This document shows positions 48,768 to 62,133 of a stretch of DNA of 64,000 nucleotides, in pieces (the stretch's first letter is position 1; the number at the start of each line of letters is the position of its first letter). A model generated the notes under the pieces. That model ran no database searches. It was not told the origin of the DNA and saw only the letters and a program-made list of their open reading frames with translations. Position numbers and translations under genes: made by a program. The stretch covers positions 1 to 64,000 of the forward strand of contig WPIO01000255.1 in NCBI GenBank assembly GCA_009760855.2, written 5' to 3'. Source of the stretch: Cristatella mucedo. Its lineage: Eukaryota; Bryozoa; Phylactolaemata; Cristatellidae.

Positions 48768-48901
48768 CTTTTGCGCGTGTTCTGGGAGTGTAGCCGTATT
48801 AGATTCATTATCCTGTGAAGCTTTGCGAGAAATGGCTTCCGAATAAACATTGATGGCCACTTCAAGTCCGTCATGTGGACGAAATTCATGATTCAGCTTA
48901 C
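48768..48901 (-). pseudogene. Kinase exon B: beta-2/beta-3 (VAIK region)
   Basis: 134 bp. Acceptor GACTTTTTCAG; donor CAAAAG|GTGAAT at 48767. It begins with GT, which joins the G ending exon A to give Gly (IIKG-KLNHEF). It reads RPHDGLEVAINVYSEAISRK: the beta-3 strand is VAIN instead of VAIK (AAT at 48851-48849), so the ATP-anchoring Lys is missing. It ends TATLPEHAQK in phase 0. Open throughout. Confidence 0.82.
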
Positions 48902-49696
48902 CTGAAAAAGTCTTGCTAATTAATTACAGAAGCGAGTATAGAAGGTATGCATTCTCCAACTTTAGCATGGCTACCGCTAGAGAGTATCTTTATTACCTGT
49001 GCTACTATTTTTACCTCTGCAAGTAATCTGACATCGGGAAATGCGAGGAATGAAGTGTATGGTCAAACTGCATAGAGGTTTGCAAACGAGCTGATAAACA
49101 TAAACCAAAGGTGAAAGTAAAGACTATTAAACCAAGTAGCTAGAGGCCCGTCCATCCTCAGCCTAAAATACTAAGGGAGAACTAAAAGATTTACAAGCTA
49201 TTGCCGTACGACCCCAAATAACTGAAACCGAAATTCTATACTGAATCTAGATTTGAGAAACTTACGAATAGCTGCAAAAGTCATACGTTGTAGGTATATA
49301 AAACCAACTACCAAAATCAGAAAAGATGAGCAATAACACGACGATTGGTTAACGGATATTAAACAATGCACTGCAAGGAACTGCTTTGTAGTTCTTTTTT
49401 GCCAAACCTTGACACTGATCGCACTCCTTCTGAGATATAAAAATAGCAGTTTAAGCTAAAATCCAAAGGCGTCTTGCAAATGCGACTACAATTAAGTATT
49501 ACAATTTTTCTATCCATTTCAATAGGTGATATAAAATTGGCTACATCAAGTTCGTGACATAAGTCAGCTAAATAAACGATTGTCTCAAGGCGTAGGTTAT
49601 GGTTTACCTTTGGAGCAGCTTAATTTATGTAACTACATAGAGCCTTTTGGCTGCAATATAATTCCACGAAATTAGTCTGCCATTTAGTAGCCATGC

Positions 49697-50085
49697 TTTG
49701 ATAATAATAATAATAATAATAATAATAATGCACTTAATAAAGCCCCCTTAGAGAACTTAATCTCTGTAGGCGCTTTAAATTTGCTTCAAAGGGAAATGCA
49801 ATTGAATGGTGAGTAAAATTATGTTTGATAAACAAACAAAATGAATAACACGGTTAGGGGTGACATGCACAGGGTCAGCATGCAAATGTGGTTAGTGGCA
49901 GCATGCACACTGTCAGCATACATAAGCACGTGAAAGACGTATCACCAGGACCCACTAAATACTGTCCTAAATAGATGTGCTTTTAAGTTCTTTATAAATG
50001 TGGTCAGCTCAGGGGATGTTTTGACGCAGGTAGGGAGGGAGTTCTTTGAGAGAGGTACATTTTCGAATGCTCGAATTCATATGCA
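49697..50085 (-). mobile_element. LINE-A 3' fragment in kinase intron A-B
   Basis: Starts with (AAT)n, then TGCACTTAATAAAGC, GTAGGCGCTTTAAATTTGC and the inverted 3' untranslated block. It continues up to ATGTTTTGACGCAGGTAGGG, matching 28890-29210 inverted. 5' truncated. Confidence 0.92.
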
Positions 50086-50394
50086 TAATAGGCATATCTA
50101 ATAGAGAATAGTATAAATAAATAGCTGTATTTTGCAGCCGTGCTGTGCTGCAGTGCATCATCTTATCCTTCGAATAAAATCATAACAGTTTTTCTATTGA
50201 TTGGACTGATTGAAATAGAACGGTCAGCGCCAGAATATCATCGTTTTGATATTGCTATTGTAGTTCTCTTATACGTTTTTTCTACTTGAAATGAGTAAGT
50301 ATTCAGAATCACAGAAACTGAGAAATAGCTTTACTTAGGCAGTAACCTATAAAATTAAGAGCTTGGAGAAACCTGTTATGAAAGAGTTTCAAAT

Positions 50395-50810
50395 TTTACC
50401 TATTCACCTGTATCTCCGTCTACAACTTCACAAAGGCAAGCAGACAAAGTGGGGGTTATACAGGAGCGCTTTTCTATAGCACATTCACGGCCTAAGTGGC
50501 ATTCGATAGCCAAGAGACTTAATCTCGTGCAACAAAGAGAAAGTGGGAAGCATAGCAGAGTCAGGAGAGCAGTTGAGGGTGTGAGTAACATGGAAAGTAG
50601 TAGCTCAGGACCACTGGGAAGGAAGTGCCATATTAGGCAGCAGGAGAGTGGGTGTCTTTGCGTTAGATTCGTGGAAGGAAGCTCTAAAGTCTAGGACCTG
50701 CAAAGCAAAAGCTTCTGTTGCCATCGGTCTTTAAGAGGACTAGTGGAACAGCCAATTTATCGTCCATACAGGAGCTTAAGGCTCGAGAAGGCATAAACTG
50801 AAGTAGCAGG
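50395..50810 (-). mobile_element. LINE-B 3' fragment in kinase intron A-B
   Basis: ACCTGTATCTCCGTCTACAA, AGGAGCGCTTTTCTATAGC and GTGCAACAAAGAGAAAGTGG match 17217-17370. The match continues to the AATTTATCGTCCA thumb block. 5' truncated. Confidence 0.9.
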
Positions 50811-52276
<1,466 letters not shown>

Positions 52277-52839
52277 AGAATATAAGTTCAGTAGCGTACT
52301 CGGCATTTTTTTATTGTACTAATATGAATTACCTTTTGTCACAAATATCTGCTGTGTTAAAGTTCTTTTCTGTCAAGCTTCTGGTAAGTCGCTGATGGTA
52401 AAGGTAAGTTGTAGTCCTTCAGGAATCAATGCAAGCTTACCTTCTGAATAGTCTCATATATTCTCCTAGTCTGAATTAGTCTTTGCTAAATTATCATAGC
52501 TGATTAGATTTTCGTTATTATTTCACTCTCTGAGGTATTTTATCGAGTTTTTATGTTTAACTGACTACTCAGATAAATAGTCTCATTATTCGTAAAGCTT
52601 TCTCAGCAAAAAACTTACAATCTATCTATTTCTACTATAACACTCGCCTGCAAAATTACGTCTTTTACTCTTATTGAATTGTCCTCCTTAACATTTTTTT
52701 GAAAATTAAAAATGATGCAAGAGTTGAGAAATCTTTAGCTTATTGACATTTACTCTTCTTTATTACACTTACATCCTGTACCATTATTTTGGATCCTAGC
52801 ATCTACCACCATTAATTGACGAAATGATGAAACATCATA

Positions 52840-52970
52840 CTACCGTACTGTGCACTACCATACCATGTAATACCTATGCTACCATACTACACTATGTACT
52901 ACCAAACTATGTACTATTACACACCTACCAAACTATGTACTACCATACTACCATACTATGTACAACGGTA
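52840..52970 (+). repeat. Imperfect short tandem repeat
   Basis: Variants of ACTACCATACTATGTACTACC recur eight or more times with changing length. Confidence 0.7.
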
Positions 52971-53439
52971 TAATGATGATTGTCTTATGAATACTGTTAC
53001 GTCATTCATAATAATTATTGTGTTCCATAAAATTAAAAACTAATCGGTTATATCAAAGAGAACTTGCTGGAAAAAATGATTGCCATACTTCTTTCCTAAA
53101 CCTTAGCTTGCCCAATTTTCTGTTCACGGTAAGATATTTTAGCTAAATTGACTATAATCGTTCAGCTACAAATGTAGGTTAGTGAACATTTTTCTTTTGA
53201 AACACGTGCTGCTTTCCAAGTCTAACTTTTATTTGTCCATATATGCTAGGTTCATCCTTTAATGAGACACTGTCTCGATTAAAATAAAGATTGGCAAGTT
53301 GCCCCTCGTCTTTCTACTATCCTTGCTTAGTTCCCATCATTCTCTCTAAGACCTTTAAACGGAATTTACCTGCTCACTTTCTCTCTTGCATCCTAGTTCA
53401 ATTTAAAATTCAGCCTACTCGCCATTGACTAAGGAAATT

Positions 53440-53565
53440 TAATAATAATAATAATAATGCATTTGATAAAGCACCGTCAGAGAACCTAATCTCTCTCTAG
53501 GTGCTTTAGGTTTCCTGCAAAGGGATATGCAAATGAACGGTGAGTACAATCTTGCCTGATCAGAA
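53440..53565 (-). mobile_element. LINE-A 3'-end fragment
   Basis: (AAT)n, then GCATTTGATAAAGCACC, CTCTAGGTGCTTTAGGTTTC and AAATGAACGGTGAGTA: the inverted LINE-A terminus. Strongly 5' truncated. Sits in the intron about 240 bp from exon A. Confidence 0.88.
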
Positions 53566-53803
53566 GCACCAAAAGTCAAAGTTTATACTGTTTCATAGCC
53601 TAAATTTTCTCTCTAACCCTTGAACTAGTAAGCAAGGATAAGTGCTGCTTGGAAGTGGAGCTTTTTTGCAGACACTTTGAGTGACATAATATCTTTTTAA
53701 AGTAATTGTAAATGCAGCACACATAACCATCGTCTTTTATGTCTTACGGCAAAACTTAACAGGAATTAAGAGGTACAACATTTCAACAAAATGTTCAGAA
53801 TAC

Positions 53804-54149
53804 CTTTAATGATGTGAGAAAATCCACCTTCAATAGGTTTAATACCTTCGATGTAGCACTTAGTCATCTGCGCCATCGAAATTTCATTCGTGATTACTGG
53901 TGGGTCCTTTGTCGGAAATGGCTGAGAGGCTTGTGGTACTCCTATTCTCGCTTGAAGCTCTAAAGAATCCCAGTTAGAACTATGCAACATCATACCACAG
54001 CATCCAGTTTTCCTGACGGAACGGCAAGTACAAGAAGTAGTGGATAAACAAGTCTTCTCAAACCAGCAATAGAATAAGAAGAATAAGAGGTTGAAAGTAA
54101 AAATTAAAACCGTCGAGTGTAAATATAATCGAATACTAATACGTTTCAA
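53804..54149 (-). pseudogene. Kinase exon A: glycine loop, possible membrane span
   Basis: Donor ATTAAAG|GTATTC at 53803. The 3' part reads KCYIEGIKPIEGGFSHIIKG: the GGF of a glycine-rich loop placed correctly just before beta-2. Upstream lies a linker with QARIGVPQASQPFPTKDPP. The first 30 residues contain LIFTFNLLFFLFYCWF, which would be one membrane span followed by a Cys-rich basic stretch (CTCRSVRKTGCC). But the same DNA is a pyrimidine tract. An acceptor at CTTGCCGTTCCGTCAG (about 54024) could make the exon start later and remove the span. The 5' limit is therefore uncertain. Confidence 0.68.
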
Positions 54150-54469
54150 TTAGTCTTCAGTTTTCCGGCGATCTAGGTATAATGTCCTTACCGGGTTAAG
54201 GCTTAGAGGTTCAAGATCATTACAATCAATATTTCTTAAGGATGAATCAATATAATAAGCAGTACTTTTTTATAATGCATACATGAATGGCATATCACGC
54301 TTGATTTTAAGTTAATTGTCTTAGCCTAAATAGCATTCCTTTTACTAGTTATTGTGGGCAGCGAATGACGATTCCACGGTAATATATTAACAATATATTT
54401 TTGCCGCTCTCTCTCTCAAAACCTAACTCGTTTCTTGGAGATATATATATTTCTATGTAAGCTGTAAGG
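54150..54469. other. Upstream flank or intron of kinase exon A
   Basis: AT-rich sequence; the only ORF (54349-54612, minus) runs into LINE-A sequence. Nothing recognised. Confidence 0.4.
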
Positions 54470-56910
54470 AAGCTAGGTCGAATGGTTATTGGTAACCTGC
54501 TAAACATCAACAAGAATAGCTCGGTTAGAGGTAAAATGCAAAGAGTTAATATTTCAATACAGCTAGCGGTAGCTGGTAAAGTGTCAACAGAAATAAGATA
54601 GGAAATAGGCAAATCCCAGGAACTCAGTAAATTTGGTTATAACCAGGTGCATTTGACGCTTTTTTTGTTGTCCAGTCAGGGGTTGTAGCGATATCAGTAG
54701 GGCATGAAATTGAGTCTTTCCGAGCGTACGAACTAGAGTTACATTCTCCGAAGGTATAGAGGCTAATGGCGGAATAGCTAAACGATTTGATTCAGAAAAG
54801 CAGGTGGTAAATAGGGCTGACCATGTGGGGGAGTGACATATATAGGTAGGCCTCAGCCAGAAAATGAGGAGATCTTAAAGTGAGAGACAGAACCAGTAAA
54901 TCAATAAGCTGCTTGACCCTAATCAACTGAAGGTTAGCTAGAAATGTGATGTGGAAAGTGTTCGACTCACTACAGACAATCCGAGCTGCTAATATTTGCA
55001 CACAATGTATGCACCTAAATGTACCAGGAGGTATATAAGCAACCCGTTCGTTACAGAAGTGTAGACATGATATCCCAAGTGCTGTTACCAATTCGAACGT
55101 AGTATTCCTGTTAGCAAGCAAAAAATACTAGCAATGCTATGCAGCTGAAAGTAATCCCATTTGAATGCAGATCAGATGTGGTTCTCTAGAGCAAGATCCC
55201 TTTGAACCGTGATGCTTCCCTAGGTAAAGGAGTTGCCTTTCATGACCTTGGTCCCGAAGTTGTGGGTTCTAATCCTATGGTGGGCGATCCATTATTTAGG
55301 CTGCAAGCAGTGGGGATAGCCTTCAAGGCTCTTTTTTCGCAATCAAAAGAGGCTGTAAAATCAGCTAGCATGATATTCTTTGGAGCAGGTCAACTCTATT
55401 TTGTGCCAGGCAACAGAATGTATAGTAGCACAGCCATTTTGAGTGATGAGTTTTAGAATTTATGAGTCGCTCTTGGTTGATCTTCGTCCATTTACATCAA
55501 TATTCCAAAGTCTGTCACTAAGGTAGTATCTTATTAATTGCAATGCAGTGTCAGTGATAACCTGACGAGATAAGACGTTCACAAGAAGCACTAGGGGATA
55601 GGTAGTATCAATAGACGGTGGACCGACTTAAGGTCGTTATGCACCTGAAACGATGTCGACGATCTGAGTGATTCCTATAGAACCTAGCTGGAACGTATTT
55701 GCAATGTGTTGAAGTTTCAATATACGAGTTTAGCTGGTTAGCCACGACTCTTTCCAGTGTATTTGATAGGAATTGTTAGAAGGGAGAATTCGCAGTAGCT
55801 GGTCAAATTATCATAGTCTAGTGATGTTTTCTCGAGTATTTTGAAGTCCTGACTACAAGTTTTAGAACGGTGCTGGGACGTGACCCGAGGCTATTGTCAT
55901 ATTAAAATGCTAGTTGAGCGTCACAGCAGGTGAGCTATGCATCGTAGAAATAGTACTGTGCATATCATCAAGGGAGTAATTGACTCCAGTAAGTTGGGTT
56001 ATGAACTTCAGGACGAAGTCACAAGTGGCCTTCTTTAATGTAATCCTTGAGTTGCTACACGGAGTTAAGGGACAGGATCCCAGGAGTGTGCTGCTATCTA
56101 AGGGATGGACTCTCCGATCTTGACTATCTGTTTCACAAAGAAGCTATAGAAACGATCAGCTTGGTCATCAAAATGATTAGTAGGTAAGGAGCTAAAATCG
56201 GACTGAGTGAGGAGGTGGTTGGTCCTCGAAATCCAATTTTTTTTATTTTACTTCGCTGATTCAACCATTTTGTTTTTCTAAGCTAGATTTGGCCTTGGTT
56301 TTAGGTGCGATTGGTATCATCCAAAATATTCATCGTATGACTGTCGATACAAAGTTGGTTCTAATTTATTGCATGCCTTTTCAAGCTCCCATTTTGTTGA
56401 CCTAGCTAGTTTATTGTCTCTGGTATACCGAACACCATCTTGGTGATGGCTCACAGTCCGCTTAGTAAGAGGTGCAAACACATCGAGTATATAAAGTAAT
56501 GTCGTGTTGTAGCAATTTCCCAAAGATGAAAGGTCTAAAAGGGGACTGTGCAGCTGAGTTGAAACAGACACTGTCGCTCAGACAGCATCAATTTCATGCC
56601 CGTCATGGTTTCACGATTTTCCGGTGATTTTAGATGCCGAGGAGGAGAGGACATTTTTAGATTTAATAAAATCAGCGTGCGGTCAGATAGGCCGATTCGG
56701 TAACATTTGGTGGTGACAGCATGCGATTTTACGAGAAAATTGGTCGATTGTATGACCCTTTATGTAAGTAAGGCCATGCACATGATCAACCAGACACAAT
56801 GTGTCAGTCACTGCACGTAATACGAAGCTGAAGGCATCAGGTAAGGCGTTAAAATAAACACTAAAATAAAAAATAACGAGGAAATTTCAATTTCGGGCAC
56901 AAATAATAGA
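54470..56910 (-). mobile_element. LINE-A copy, long but decayed, interrupted by a SINE
   Basis: The minus strand carries the 3' untranslated block (54480-54650), thumb (54880-54960: TTGATTTACTGGTTCTGTCTC) and the RT segment equivalent to LQWFRSYLSGRLQSIDVNG (55460-55530). It also has the linker with FAPLTKRTVS, LARSTKWELEKAC and RQSYDEYFG (56317-56480), and endonuclease-derived sequence up to about 56910. A SINE sits at 55200-55370. The palm region between is shortened. Many stops. Confidence 0.8.
55200..55375 (+). mobile_element. tRNA-derived SINE, copy 6, inside LINE-A
   Basis: CCGTGATGCTTCCCTAGGTA (A-box region), TTGTGGGTTCTAATCC (B-box region), GGTGGGCGATCCATTATTTAG and GGCTGCAAGCAGTGGGGATA, ending AAAAGAGGCTGTAAAATCAGC. 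A nearly full-length copy. Confidence 0.85.
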
Positions 56911-56999
56911 AATTAGATCAGATAAATCTGAGGCAAAGGAGTACTTGGTGTTAAGAGTTGGTAAACTTCAGCCAATAACTAAACTCACTTCATTTTTGT

Positions 57000-57655
57000 C
57001 TGCCGGCCAATGCAATGAGGCTCATGCAGCTGCTGCGAAACTCTGAAGCTAGGCTTGTCGTTCATGAGCGACACAGTTGTCACATCTCACCACTTCTCGC
57101 AAACATGCACTCGCTTCAACCAAGCGATGAATTGACTTGGAAGTTTTGGTCACTAAACGTGTGGCCCCTTTATTCTTGCGCTCCAGCCTATCTATCAGGA
57201 ATACTCTTCCACCAGGCCACCCATGGTACCACCCACTTATCTGACTCTAGCTGTTTACCTATACTTCCTGCAAACCTCAAATCGTTTCGAGATCGTGCCT
57301 TTAGTTGATATGCTCCCCAAGCCTAGCACTCACCTCCGATTAGCGATATGACTTCAGCTGATTCGGTAGAATTAAAAAGAGAAACTAAAAACGAATTTGT
57401 ATATCAAATCATGTAGTGTCTCACGATTTTGCCTTCGTCTGCCTATGGGTGCCGACATTGTGCATGCTTCCACTTACCATAATTAGAAGCAGGCCTTGTG
57501 TACACCACCTCTCACCGTGATATGCTTGTTAATTGAGCATGCCATAGCTAATTATGCCATCGTGTTTGGTTTGCAGCAAATGTAAAGTACCTTGAACGAG
57601 ATTGAATTCTCTCACAGTGCTACATAACAAACGCAATATTATTGTTATCTTTTTA
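57000..57655 (+). mobile_element. LINE-A 3' fragment
   Basis: Starts in the thumb (AGCTAGGCTTGTCGTTCATG, CACCACTTCTCGCAAACATG). It passes GCTCCCCAAGCCTAGCACTC and the 3' untranslated block, and ends GTAAAGTACC..GATTGAATTCTCTC with an ATTATTGTTATC tail. Confidence 0.9.
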
Positions 57656-58044
57656 TCAGTCGTACCTCGGTTGATCTTCGCCTGTTAACAGTATTAGGAT
57701 TATTTCAAATACAGCTTCATGATCAGTGTTATGATTGCATGATTTCATCCTGGTATATATATATATATCACGGGCATGCATATTAAATCTAAGGTAATAT
57801 CTCCCGACAACTTTCTCTTTTGAATGTAGCTGAGCATATTGAGATGTGGCTGGTAAAAAGACACTTTACCCATGCTTCGAGTCACATGCATCGAGCGAAG
57901 GGCCTGTGGGTGTAAACTAATGCTAAAGATCGTGGTTGACATGCTATAAAAACCTTTAGTGGGAATGCTACAGCCATATCCCATGAAAGAGACACAAGGT
58001 TAACCAGGTGGCAGTAACTCTAGTTCAATAGCTAATCGTAGCTG
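57656..58044. other. Spacer, nothing recognised
   Basis: Includes a short TA run near 57757. No gene. Confidence 0.5.
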
Positions 58045-58205
58045 ATTAAACAGCCTTTTTCGTATAGCGACAGAAGAGCCTTTACGGCTATCACCACGGC
58101 TTGCAGAGGCAATAAAGAATCGCCCACCGCAGGAATCGAACCCACGACCTCGGGAATGAGGTCGTGAAAGCAACCACCTTACCTAGTGTGCCATCACGGC
58201 TAGGC
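58045..58205 (-). mobile_element. tRNA-derived SINE, copy 7 (best preserved)
   Basis: On the minus strand: AGCCGTGATGGCACACTAGG with an A box, GGTAAGGTGGTTGC, CGTGGGTTCGATTCCTGCGG with a perfect B box (GGTTCGATTCC), GTGGGCGATTCTTTATTGCC. It ends with the body AGCCGTGGTGATAGCCGTAA and the final GCTGTTTAATCAGC block. Best reference for the family. Confidence 0.9.
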
Positions 58206-61200
58206 TAATGCCAAAGTATCGGCAATCGATTCCCAATTCAAACTTGTGGAAAGGAAACTGAGGAAAGCAGACTATTATAATTTTGTTTAAGCTCATTTGA
58301 TAACTTACACTAAACTTATCGAACTACAGCAATCCGATAGACAGTACAGTGTTCTCTGTACAAGATGAGATTTTACCTATACATTAAAAAAGAATATTCT
58401 TGTCTGTTTTCAACATTCGCTATTCAGTGTAGCAAGAATTCTAGAAGCAGGGATTTTAAATTGCCATGTTACTATGGATAAATTTGGAGTGATAACGAGG
58501 AAAACGGTGGTTACCGATCTTGAAGTTGCAAGAAGTCTCTTATTAAACACCAAAAATGTAAAGCTTTGCTGATCAATCATGCTCTATGTAATTTGGGATA
58601 AAGTTATGTCCAATCACTATAAAAGCTTGTTGAGAAAGTAATCGAACTGTTTGGTGGAGCATGGGAACCCTTGGCTTAGCCAATTACCTGCTAGCACCTT
58701 ACCCAGAGTAGGAATAAGGGGAAGCATCCTGATAAACACGTAAGGTGGTGATTAGGAATTCCAAACAACTTAATGACTTCGTGAAATTAAATGTAATACT
58801 AATTAGAAAGCTAAGCTCTCGCAATAGGATCCACCAGCATGTTGATTACAGCTTCTGATAACTCTAATTTTTTGGAAGTGAGTTTTTGCAAACTGAAAAT
58901 GTAAGTTTGACATAAATTGAATTTTAAAGGCTGCCTATTTTTGGCTTTCCAGCACTCAAAGCAATCTTATCGTTCCGTTTTGCCGTAGTAGTATTTTGCA
59001 AACGCTTATGGACATGAGCTTTGTGAATGAGTGGTCATAGTCGAACTTTTTAAAACGAGTTCAGCATTAACATCAAACTGAATATGCCGTGGCAGTTTCA
59101 CGTTATTTATTAACCATACCTTGCAGGGAGTTTAAAACTGGCTTCCGGCGTCGAAGCTCCAAAGACAAAGTCCAAGCTCCAGCAGAAACCTGCACTCTAC
59201 AGCCTAGCCTTACTACTCATGTCATTCTTCGCCAACAAATGGATAAGAAAAATTGAACTCTTACCGATGTATGATTTTATTGACCAAAATAATATGATTG
59301 AACCTATGGCGAGGTATATCTATTATTCGAGGAGTTATGGAGTTTTTGGGAGACCCGGGTCCTTTTGGAGACCTCAGTCTCCGCCAATCGGTTCATTTAT
59401 TTTAGCAGCAATAAACCAGCTTACACGATGCTGCATACCCACGCTCGTAACAAAAATTAAAAACTGGCAAGAAGTTGGATAGCTTCTCATAGTTCTATTT
59501 AAGTACAATGAATGCTCTGCTGTTTATAGCAAGTACATGTGGCTTCAAAATGCCTACCCTTGAGATTGCCTATGGTGAAAAACAAGTCAAAATAGTACAA
59601 AACTTTATTAAAATTCTAGTTCTACCAAAGCTGCAGTTCTTGCTTCATGGCAGATCTCCATAATTTAATATATCAGGATTGCGAGATCAGAGATTTCATA
59701 ATTTCCAAATTACTAAAAAAAACTAAAATCTAATCGATGTAAATCCGCGCAAAAATTTAAAGATTAACAACCTGTGTTTTTCTTACATTTGAGCAGGCTT
59801 ACCAACTGCTTGAGCATACTCACGGTCATACACTTTTTTTGGTCGGTTAGTTTTCTTTCATGATCTTAGCGGACGCAGTGAGACCGAACTGCAAGAATAA
59901 GCTGGAATAGTTGCTCGTAACACAGTGAAATAAATTGCTATTTATTTGTGGCATGAATTAATCGCCAGTTGTAATTGAAACATGCTGCAATATAGCCGGC
60001 TTTATAACAATTACTGAAATTGCTTATAATTTATATCCACCTCCTTCATGCAGCTTCACTAGCTAGCACCAGGCTTCCGTCAATAACCACTGGCTAGACT
60101 GTGTTACTGTTTCTTTTTCCTTTGCCGACTTTGCTATTCCTCTATTGTAGTTCAGCAGGCATTCGGAAATAAGTTGAGCATTAGGAAATTTTAAAAATCA
60201 CTCAATATTAGGATACTGTATGCAGACATTATTTAGAATCATTGCTATTCAATTGTTGCCAGAGAGTTAAAAAAACACCCGTTAAGTCTGTACCGTGCAT
60301 TTATCTTCAGCCTTTTTCATCATTTACTCGGTTCCACTGCAGTCGCTTATCCAGGCATTATTCAGCTTAGCTCGCCAGGTTGAAAGCCTCTTTTGTGTAA
60401 TAGTCTCTGTCGTTTCTGTCTACGTTGCACGCTCCACAATTCAAAACAAAATGCTGATAATGAAAATACGATTATTGCATTTTCAAAAAATTTCTTTAGA
60501 TAAAAGTTCAGTTCAGTTCATTCTTAATCGCAGTCGTAATATGATTTTCATCTTTAGAATATCGACTTAAACTTTGATGCTTTCAAATTTTGACTGATAC
60601 TTGTGTGAACACTTTAAAGATTAAATCAATAGTTGTGAATTGCCTGCATAGTAAATTTCAGTTTGATTACATTTTACTATCTTTAAATCGAGAATATTGA
60701 GCTGGTCTACTTCTTGGGTCGTGGTTTAGGTGCGGAGTTCGTGTGAAATATTCATTCCGACATTTTTACTGTCAACAGTGGCGTACAAGCAGGCGTGAGA
60801 TAGTTACAGTGTGTAATTTCAAAAACCTGGGCTAGGAATCGCATGCTCTTGAAATGCTCTCACTTCTTAAAGCTAACCGGATACCAAGGAAACAATATCT
60901 GGGGGCGGGAGAGCCTTGGAAGTTAAATTGTGAATTTAGACCTAAATATTTCATCAGACGATACGGAATTAACGGTTTTGTTATCTGCTTGTAACGTGAC
61001 AAGAACTACTTTCCAGCCACAGCTCTTGAGTAAATTATTTGCAATGCAGGCCTTCAATTATGTTTATGCCTCTAATATTTAGCCTAAGAACCCAAGAATT
61101 AACGTCGTGGTATTATTCTGCTACCAGAGAAGTTGTTTAAGTATTATTAAGCGGGTCGGAAAAACCTCTCCTGGTCTAACTCGTAAATAAAGCGAAGACA

Positions 61201-61379
61201 TTTAAAAATAGTATTACATTTATTGGGTATTTGCTCGTCACCTAATACAGTATTTCAATCGTTTGAAAGCAGAAAGCTTAGCTATCGACAAGTTAAATTT
61301 AGTTCTCAGTGTTCATGTTCTGGCTTGTGTTACGGCGGGGGGGGGGGGGTGGGGCGACGGCCAAATTCATGCAGTTAGT
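58206..61379. other. Intergenic, nothing recognised
   Basis: AT-rich. ORFs of 87 codons (59219) and 91 codons (60295) show no motif I know. A 13-base G run at 61337-61349 precedes the next LINE. Confidence 0.5.
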
Positions 61380-62075
61380 ACTGTTTGCTCGTTACCAGTG
61401 TTTAGGGCCACCAGTTCTCTTGCTGTTACACCTTTTCTTGCCGACATTTCACATTTCCTCCGACCGACCTGCTGGCTCGCTGTGAGTCAAATCATCGACT
61501 TCAAGGTTTTGTCACTCACTTTTAGGTCCTTTTATTGTCTGGCTCCAGCCTACTTAACATATCTACCGCCCCATCAGGCTACCGCCACAAACGGCTCTCT
61601 TTTCTGATTCTAGTACTCGGTTACCTATACCTCGTACCAACCTCGAATCCTGTGAAGACAGTGCCGTTGGTTCGTATGCTCCCAAAGCCTGGAACTCAAT
61701 ACCGATTTTCGTCGCATTTCCTGACTTGAGCAAATTTAAATAAAAACAAAAGGGCATATATTTATCACAGCATTTATGAGGTTTCCATCAATCGACCTCT
61801 GTGTGATTATGCCTGCTGACATTGTGCATGCGGTGAGTAATCACGCTAGCATGCTGACCCTGTGCATGTCACCAATAACCATAACCATAACCCAAACTTG
61901 CATAGTGACACTGAGCACTTCATCCCTAGGTATTAAATTCTCTTTTTTATTGAGATTGCCAAAAATACCCATTCAATCGTTCTTCCTTTGCGGTAAATAT
62001 AAAGTACTTCGAAAGAGATTGAGCTCTCTGAGAACTCTATGTCAATTTGTATTACTATTCTTATTAATAAAAACG
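61380..62075 (+). mobile_element. LINE-A 3' fragment
   Basis: Thumb (TTGCCGACATTTCACATTTC, ATCGACTTCAAGGTTTTGTC), GCTCCCAAAGCCTGGAACTC and the CATGCTGACCCTGTGCATGT block. The 3' end is TAAAGTACTTCGAAAGAGAT..GAGCTCTCTGAGAACT with a TTATTAATAA tail. Confidence 0.92.
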
Positions 62076-62087
62076 TAGTAGCAGTTT

Positions 62088-62133
62088 TAGTAGTTTGGTT
62101 CGTTGCAAAAAAGTAGTAGTTTGGTTCGTTGCA
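62088..62133 (+). repeat. 20-bp unit repeated twice
   Basis: TAGTAGTTTGGTTCGTTGCA occurs at 62088-62107 and 62114-62133 with a 6-base A-rich spacer. Confidence 0.9.

Noticed and set aside
61337-61354. Run of 13 G then T then 4 G as a G-quadruplex regulator
   Set aside because: No gene nearby and homopolymers are prone to assembly error.
61870-61890. ATAACCATAACCATAACCC as telomere-like repeat
   Set aside because: Only about three units, inside the LINE-A 3' region where other copies have a similar single motif.
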